The notes beneath the pieces are model-generated. The model was not told the origin of the DNA and ran no database searches. It worked only from the letters and a program-made list of their open reading frames with translations. Below, in pieces: positions 63,121 to 64,000 of a stretch of DNA of 64,000 nt (its first letter is position 1; each line of letters begins with the position of its first letter). The stretch comes from Arabidopsis thaliana. Its lineage: Eukaryota > Streptophyta > Magnoliopsida > Brassicales > Brassicaceae. The position numbers and the translations under genes are program-made. The DNA is taken from the NCBI RefSeq assembly GCF_000001735.4, contig NC_003075.7, forward strand, positions 11,967,001 to 12,031,000, in the 5' to 3' direction.

Positions 63121-64000
63121 ATGGCGATCGATAACTCTCGTCCTCCTCCGGACGAAATCTTTTACAAGACGAAGAAGATTTTGTATCGTGGACAAAGGTG
63201 CAATATCATTCTCCAGGATAAGAATGGACCATGTCCTCTCATCGCCATTTGTACGTACATCTTCTATTCTCCTCCCGATTTTACTCTCGCTATGGTTTGT
63301 GAACTTCGATTAGCGAACGAAATTAGGGAAATGTATGTGTTAGTATCTTGAGATCTTTTAGCTCTTTTGGTGTTGATGATGATGATACATTGTGAAATTG
63401 GGGATTAGATTCGTTCGTTCGTTTTCATCGATTCAGATGTATCAAGACTATTGAAATGTGTTTGTTACAGGTAATGTTCTTATCTTGAAACACGGAATTA
63501 ATCTAGACACTTACAATTCTCAAGTATCTGAAGAGGATTTGGTGAATCTTGTGATCGATGTACTGGATGATACAGACGAGTACATTGATATTGGGCTCAT
63601 CAGAAAACTTGCTTGTGGGATAAATGTCGATTTGAAATTCGAGAGGTCAATCTTTTTGTTATCAATATGTTAAACCTTTTGATATGTTACATAGAAAATA
63701 TCTTATCGTAATGACCGGAAATGTTTTACTTGCTTGCAGGATTACGGATTTTGAGTTAACACCTGAGCTAGATATATTTCGTTCACTTAAGATTCCTTTG
63801 TATCATGGATGGCTAGTTGATCCCACGGTACATCATTTTGATTGTGTTTCTTTCTTGCTTCAATTTGTAGTAATAGAAAAGTTTCAATATTTATTGTTTT
63901 TCCTCCAGGATGTGGAAATTGTTGCTGCAATCGGAGGCAGATCTCGTGATGAGTTAGAGATTGCGCTTACTACTTTAGACACACAGACTGTTAGTTCTGT
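63121..64000 (+). CDS. MINDY/DUF544 deubiquitinase, N-terminal part
   Basis: Four exons, the last cut by the window edge: 63121-63250, 63471-63645, 63740-63827, 63909-64000 and beyond. The protein starts MAIDNSRPPPDEIFYKTKKI and contains ILQDKNGPCPLIAICNVL, the catalytic block of MINDY/FAM63 enzymes: Gln in the ILQ, catalytic Cys in NGPCPL. It continues with NVLILKHGI, then the ..DVLDDTDEYIDIGLIRKLACGINVDLKF and DIFRSLKIPLYHGWLVDP stretches typical of the family. MINDY proteins preferentially trim K48-linked ubiquitin chains. The catalytic His lies outside the window. Fits At4g22960. Confidence 0.92.

Overview
The window is plant nuclear DNA. It is AT-rich, its genes have many GT-AG introns, and every protein belongs to a plant family. 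The encoded proteins match my memory of Arabidopsis thaliana chromosome 4, about At4g22780 to At4g22960. That assignment is recognition from memory, not a database search. All exon structures below were read by hand from splice signals and frame continuity, and for every complete gene the joined exons give one uninterrupted frame.

Layout. 1-8 kb: ACR7, a four-ACT-domain protein (minus), then about 4 kb of gene-free DNA and a degenerate tRNA-Lys. 8-10 kb: an intronless MATE transporter (minus). 10-17 kb: a gene-poor AT-rich stretch holding a probable 0.9 kb non-autonomous Helitron. 17-18.4 kb: an AT-hook/PPC protein (AHL24). 20.8-22 kb: the A20/AN1 stress protein SAP9 (minus). 23-29 kb: a Ycf49-like plastid protein and the plastid carrier BASS6 (both minus), with BASS6 divergent from a DedA/VTT-type membrane protein. 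30.7-34.3 kb: TPXL3, an Aurora-kinase-binding TPX2-like protein with 18 exons. 34.8-39 kb: a duplicated 3' fragment of the anthocyanidin synthase gene, broken aspartic-protease exons, an AT-rich MITE-like repeat, then intact LDOX/ANS (minus). 40-42 kb: PGRL1A (cyclic electron flow). 43-44 kb: a DUF1191 membrane protein. 45.7-48.7 kb: FZR2/CCS52A1 (APC/C activator). 49.8-51 kb: SGR1/NYE1 (chlorophyll breakdown, minus). 52.3-54.2 kb: PYR4 (dihydroorotase). 54.4-56.5 kb: a CDK-like kinase (minus). 56.9-60.4 kb: the MADS-box gene AGL19 (minus). 63.1 kb to the end: the first part of a MINDY/DUF544 deubiquitinase.

There are no operons. Neighbours work in different processes: plastid function (PGRL1A, SGR1, BASS6, Ycf49-like), cell cycle (TPXL3, FZR2) and regulation (AHL24, AGL19, SAP9, ACR7). 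I see no wholly new biological system. The spots most worth a second look are the protease/ANS fragment cluster (34.8-36.2 kb), the Helitron candidate, segmental duplications inside introns of FZR2, the kinase and AGL19, a perfect CArG box in AGL19 intron 1, and the decayed tRNA.
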